NCBI GenBank assembly: GCA_946699065.1
Contig: CAMPDV010002054.1
Span: 1-64,000 of the forward strand
Direction of reading: 5' to 3'
Length of the DNA: 64,000 nt
Source of the DNA: Loxodes magnus
Taxonomy: Eukaryota > Ciliophora > Karyorelictea > Loxodida > Loxodidae
This document shows, piece after piece, positions 60,691 to 64,000 of this stretch; within the stretch, counting starts at the first letter, position 1, and each line of letters begins with the position of its first letter. The notes below the pieces were generated by a model. It was not told where the DNA came from. It searched no databases and saw only the letters and a program-made list of their open reading frames with translations. Both the position numbers and the translations under genes were made by a program.

Positions 60691-63600
60691 TTTAAAATAC
60701 TTATTAATTCTCAAAGCATACTCCTTAAAACTGAAATTCTATCTTCTTTTCTTACTTTACTTCTTCACTTTTTAAAATACTTATACTTCTCAAAGCATAC
60801 TCCTTAAAACTGAAATTCTATCTTCTTTTCTTACTTTACTTCTTCACTTTTTAAAATACTAATTACTTCTCAAAGCATACTCCTTAAAACTGAAATTCTA
60901 TCTTCTTTTCTTACTTTACTTATTCACTTTTCAAAATACTTATTACTTCTCAAAGCATACTCCTTAAAAACTGAAATTCTATCTTCTTTTCTTACTTTAC
61001 TTCTTCACTTTTTAAAATACTTATTACTTCTAAAGCATACTCTTAAAACTGAAATTCTATCTTCTTTTCTTACTTTACTTCTTCACTTTTTAAAATACTT
61101 ATTACTTCTCAAAGCATACTCCTTTAAACTGAAATTCTATCTTCTTTTCTTACTTTACTTCTTCACTTTTCTAAATACTTATTACTTCTCAAAGCATACT
61201 CCTTAAAACTGAAATCTATCTTCTTTTCTTACTTTACTTCTTCACTTTTCTAAATACTTATTACTTCTCAAAGCATACTCCTTAAAACTGAAATTCTTTC
61301 TTCTTTTCTTACTTTACTTCTTCACTTTTCTAAATACTTATTACTTCTCAAAGCATACTCCTTAAAACTGAAATTCTTTCTTCTTTTCTTACTTTACTTC
61401 TTCACTATTCTAAATTATAATTATTTCTCAAAGCATACTCCTTAAAACTGAAATTCTATCTTCTTTTCTTACTTTACTTATTCACTTTTCAAAATACTTA
61501 TTATTTCTCAAAGCATACTCCTTAAAACTGAAATTCTATCTTCTTTTTCTTACTTTACTTCTTCACTTTTTAAAATTACTTATTAATTCTCAAAGCATAC
61601 TCCTTAAAACTGAAATTCTATCTTCTTTTCTTACTTTACTTCTTCACTTTTAAAATACTTATTACTTCTCAAAGCATACTCCTTAAAACTGAAATTCTAT
61701 CTTCTTTTCTTACTTTACTATTCACTTTTCTAAATACTTATTATTTCTCAAGCATACTCCTTTAAACTGAAATTCTTTCTTCTTTTCTTACTTTACTTCT
61801 TCACTTTTCAAAATACTTATTACTTCTCAAAGCGTACTCCTTAAAACTGAAATTCTTTCTTCTTTTCTTACTTTACTTCTTCACTTTTTAAAATACTTAT
61901 TACTTCTCAAAGCATACTCCTTAAAACTGAATTCTATCTTCTTTTCTTACTTTACTTCTTCACTTTTTAAAATACTAATTACTTCTCAAAGCATACTCCT
62001 TAAAACTGAAATTCTATCTTCTTTTCTTACTTTACTTCTTCACTTTTTAAAATACTTATTACTTCTCAAAGCATACTCCTTAAAACTGAAATTCTATCTC
62101 TTTTTCTTACTTTACTTATTCACTTTTCTAAATACTTATTACTTCTCAAAGCGTACTCCTTTAAACTGAAATTCTATCTTCTTTTCTTACTTTACTTCTT
62201 CACTTTTCTAAATACTTATTACTTCTCAAAGCATACTCCTTAAAACTGAAATTCTATCTTCTTTTCTTACTTTACTTCTTCACTTTTCTAAATACTTATT
62301 ACTTCTAAAGCATACTCCTTAAAACTGAAATTCTATCTTCTTTTCTTACTTTACTTATTCACTTTTCTAAATACTTATTAGTTCTCAAAGCATACTCCTT
62401 AAAACTGAAATTCTATCTTCTTTTCTTACTTTACTTATTCACTTTTCTAAATACTTATTACTTCTCAAAGCATACTCCTTAAAACTGGAAATTCTATCTT
62501 CTTTTCTTACTTTACTTCTTCACTTTTCTAAATACTTATTACTTCTCAAAGCGTACTCCTTAAAACTGAAATTCTTCTTCTTTTCTTACTTTACTTCTTC
62601 ACTTTTTAAAATACTTATTACTTCTCAAAGCATACTCCTTAAAACTGAAATTCTATCTTCTTTTCTTACTTTACTTATTCACTTTTCTAAATACTTATTA
62701 GTTCTCAAAGCATACTCCTTAAAACTGAAATTCTATCTTCTTTTCTTACTTTACTTCTTCACTTTTCAAAATACTTATTACTTCTCAAAGCGTACTCCTT
62801 AAAACTGAAATTCTTTCTTCTTTTCTTACTTTACTTCTTCACTTTTTAAAATACTTATTACTTCTCAAAGCATACTCCTTAAAACTGAAATTCTATCTTC
62901 TTTTCTTACTTACTTCTTCACTTTTCTAAATACTTATTACTTCTAAAGCATACTCCTTAAAACTGAAATTCTATCTTCTTTTCTTACTTTACTTATTCAC
63001 TTTTCTAAATACTTATTAGTTCTCAAAGCATACTCCTTAAAACTGAATTCTATCTTCTTTTCTTACTTTACTTCTTCACTTTTCAAAATACTTATTAGTT
63101 CTCAAAGCATACTCCTTAAAACTGAAACCTATCTTCTTTTCTTACTTTACTTCTTCACTTTTTAAAATACTTATTATTTCTCAAAGCATACTCCTTTAAA
63201 CTGAAATTCTATCTTCTTTTCTTACTTTACTTATTCACTTTTCTAAATACTTATTACTTCTCAAAGCATACTCCTTAAAACTGAAATTCTATCTTCTTTT
63301 CTTACTTTACTTCTTCACTTTTTAAAATACTTATTACTTCTCAAAGCATACTCCTTTAAACTGAAATTCTATCTTCTTTTCTTACTTTACTTATTCACTT
63401 TTCTAAATACTTATTACTTCTCAAAGCATACTCCTTAAAACTGAAATTCTATCTTCTTTTCTCACTTACTTCTTCACTTTTCTAAATACTTATTACTTCT
63501 CAAAGCATACTCCTTAAAACTGAAATTCTATCTTCTTTTCTTACTTTACTTCTTCACTTTTTAAAATACTTATTACTTCTCAAAGCATACTCCTTAAAAC

Positions 63601-64000
63601 TGAAATTCTATCTTCTTTTCTTACTTTACTTATTCACTTTTCTAAATACTTATTATTTCTCAAAGCATACTCCTTAAAACTGAAATTCTATCTTCTTTTC
63701 TTACTTTACTTCTTCACTTTTTAAAATACTTATTACTTCTCAAAGCATACTCCTTAAAACTGAAATTCTATCTTCTTTTCTTACTTTACTTCTTCACTTT
63801 TTAAAATACTAATTACTTCTCAAAGCATACTCCTTAAAACTGAAATTCTATCTTCTTTTCTTACTTTACTTCTTCACTTTTCAAAATACTTATTAGTTCT
63901 CAAAGCATACTCCTTAAAACTGAAACTCTATCTTCTTTTCTTACTTTACTTCTTCACTTTTTAAAATACTTATTACTTCTCAAAGCATACTCCTTTAAAC
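60679..64000 (-). repeat. 80-bp satellite DNA array, inverted arm
   Basis: The same monomer continues here as its reverse complement, about 41-42 copies running to the window edge. Typical plus-strand text is now CTTACTTTACTTCTTCACTT and CAAAGCATACTCC. The order of variant monomers is the mirror image of 57,331-60,650. For example, the unusual monomer at about 59,901-59,926 (AATAATTATAATTTAG) reappears reverse-complemented at about 61,405-61,426, and the block GTTTAAAGGA at 57,331-57,340 pairs with 63,991-64,000. The arm contains many isolated one-base indels not shared with its partner. See the junction entry for interpretation. Confidence 0.96.

Noticed and set aside
1-64000. Possible protein-coding tandem repeat
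   Set aside because: 80 is not a multiple of 3, so the frame shifts at each copy. On the plus strand, consensus TAA at 6, TAG at 19 and TGA at 47 close all frames within one monomer. On the minus strand, stops at 26, 32 and 65 fall in one frame that rotates every monomer, limiting ORFs to about 66 codons in the consensus. Variants shorten them further.
1-64000. CRISPR array
   Set aside because: There are no unique spacers. The full 80-bp unit repeats, differences are scattered point variants, and no cas gene is present.
1-64000. Telomeric repeat or CENP-B box
   Set aside because: No short G-rich telomere unit occurs in tandem. The few CpG-bearing variants (TTCGTTGAG, TACGC) do not match the TTCG...A..CGGG pattern of the CENP-B box.
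60645-64000. Terminal inverted repeat of a transposon
   Set aside because: No transposase or target-site duplication is present. Both arms are the ordinary satellite, and the symmetry extends through more than 40 monomers to the window edge.

Overview
The whole 64 kb window is one satellite DNA array. A single AT-rich monomer, 80 bp in its standard form, repeats head to tail about 800 times with no unique sequence, gene, RNA gene or transposable element between copies. Using a frame that starts at TAAAGTAAG (positions 1-9), the landmarks are AAAAGAAGATAG (10-21), TTTCAG (24-29), AAGGAGTATGCTTT (34-47), AGTAATAAG (52-60) and AGTGAA (71-76). By hand count the consensus is 37 A, 23 T, 18 G and 2 C: 25% GC, no CpG and a very strong purine bias on the plus strand. 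A homogeneous tandem array of this size points to constitutive heterochromatin (centromeric, pericentromeric, subtelomeric or a B/sex chromosome) of a eukaryote. Nothing in the sequence identifies the species.

Layout. (1) 1-3,090: monomers that vary mostly at positions 66/67 and 77. (2) 3,091-15,480: a domain marked by two deleted variant monomers (A, six copies; B, seven copies) and built from overlapping 2-3 kb duplications with offsets of 3,834 and 5,674 bp. (3) About 15,000-26,840: roughly 148 monomers with no net length change. (4) 26,840-39,900: new variants, including an 86-bp monomer (C) carried on a tandem 3.2 kb duplication. (5) 39,900-56,390: a tandem duplication of about 8.1 kb at an offset of 8,483 bp. 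(6) 52,560 to the end: frequent one-base indels appear abruptly inside the second 8.1 kb copy. (7) At about 60,665 the array flips strand, and 60,680-64,000 mirrors 57,331-60,650 monomer by monomer.

How it fits together: single-base variants at about a dozen positions act as a barcode. They show that the array grew by repeated unequal exchange or segmental amplification of blocks from 0.4 to 8 kb. The mirror and the indel-rich stretch together suggest that the last 11.4 kb was taken from little-corrected long-read sequence with a fold-back read at 60,665. A genuine palindrome cannot be excluded from the sequence alone.

I found no undescribed gene system. The points worth a second look are the palindrome, the quality boundary, the multi-scale duplications, the strand asymmetry and the domain-wise sorting of variants.
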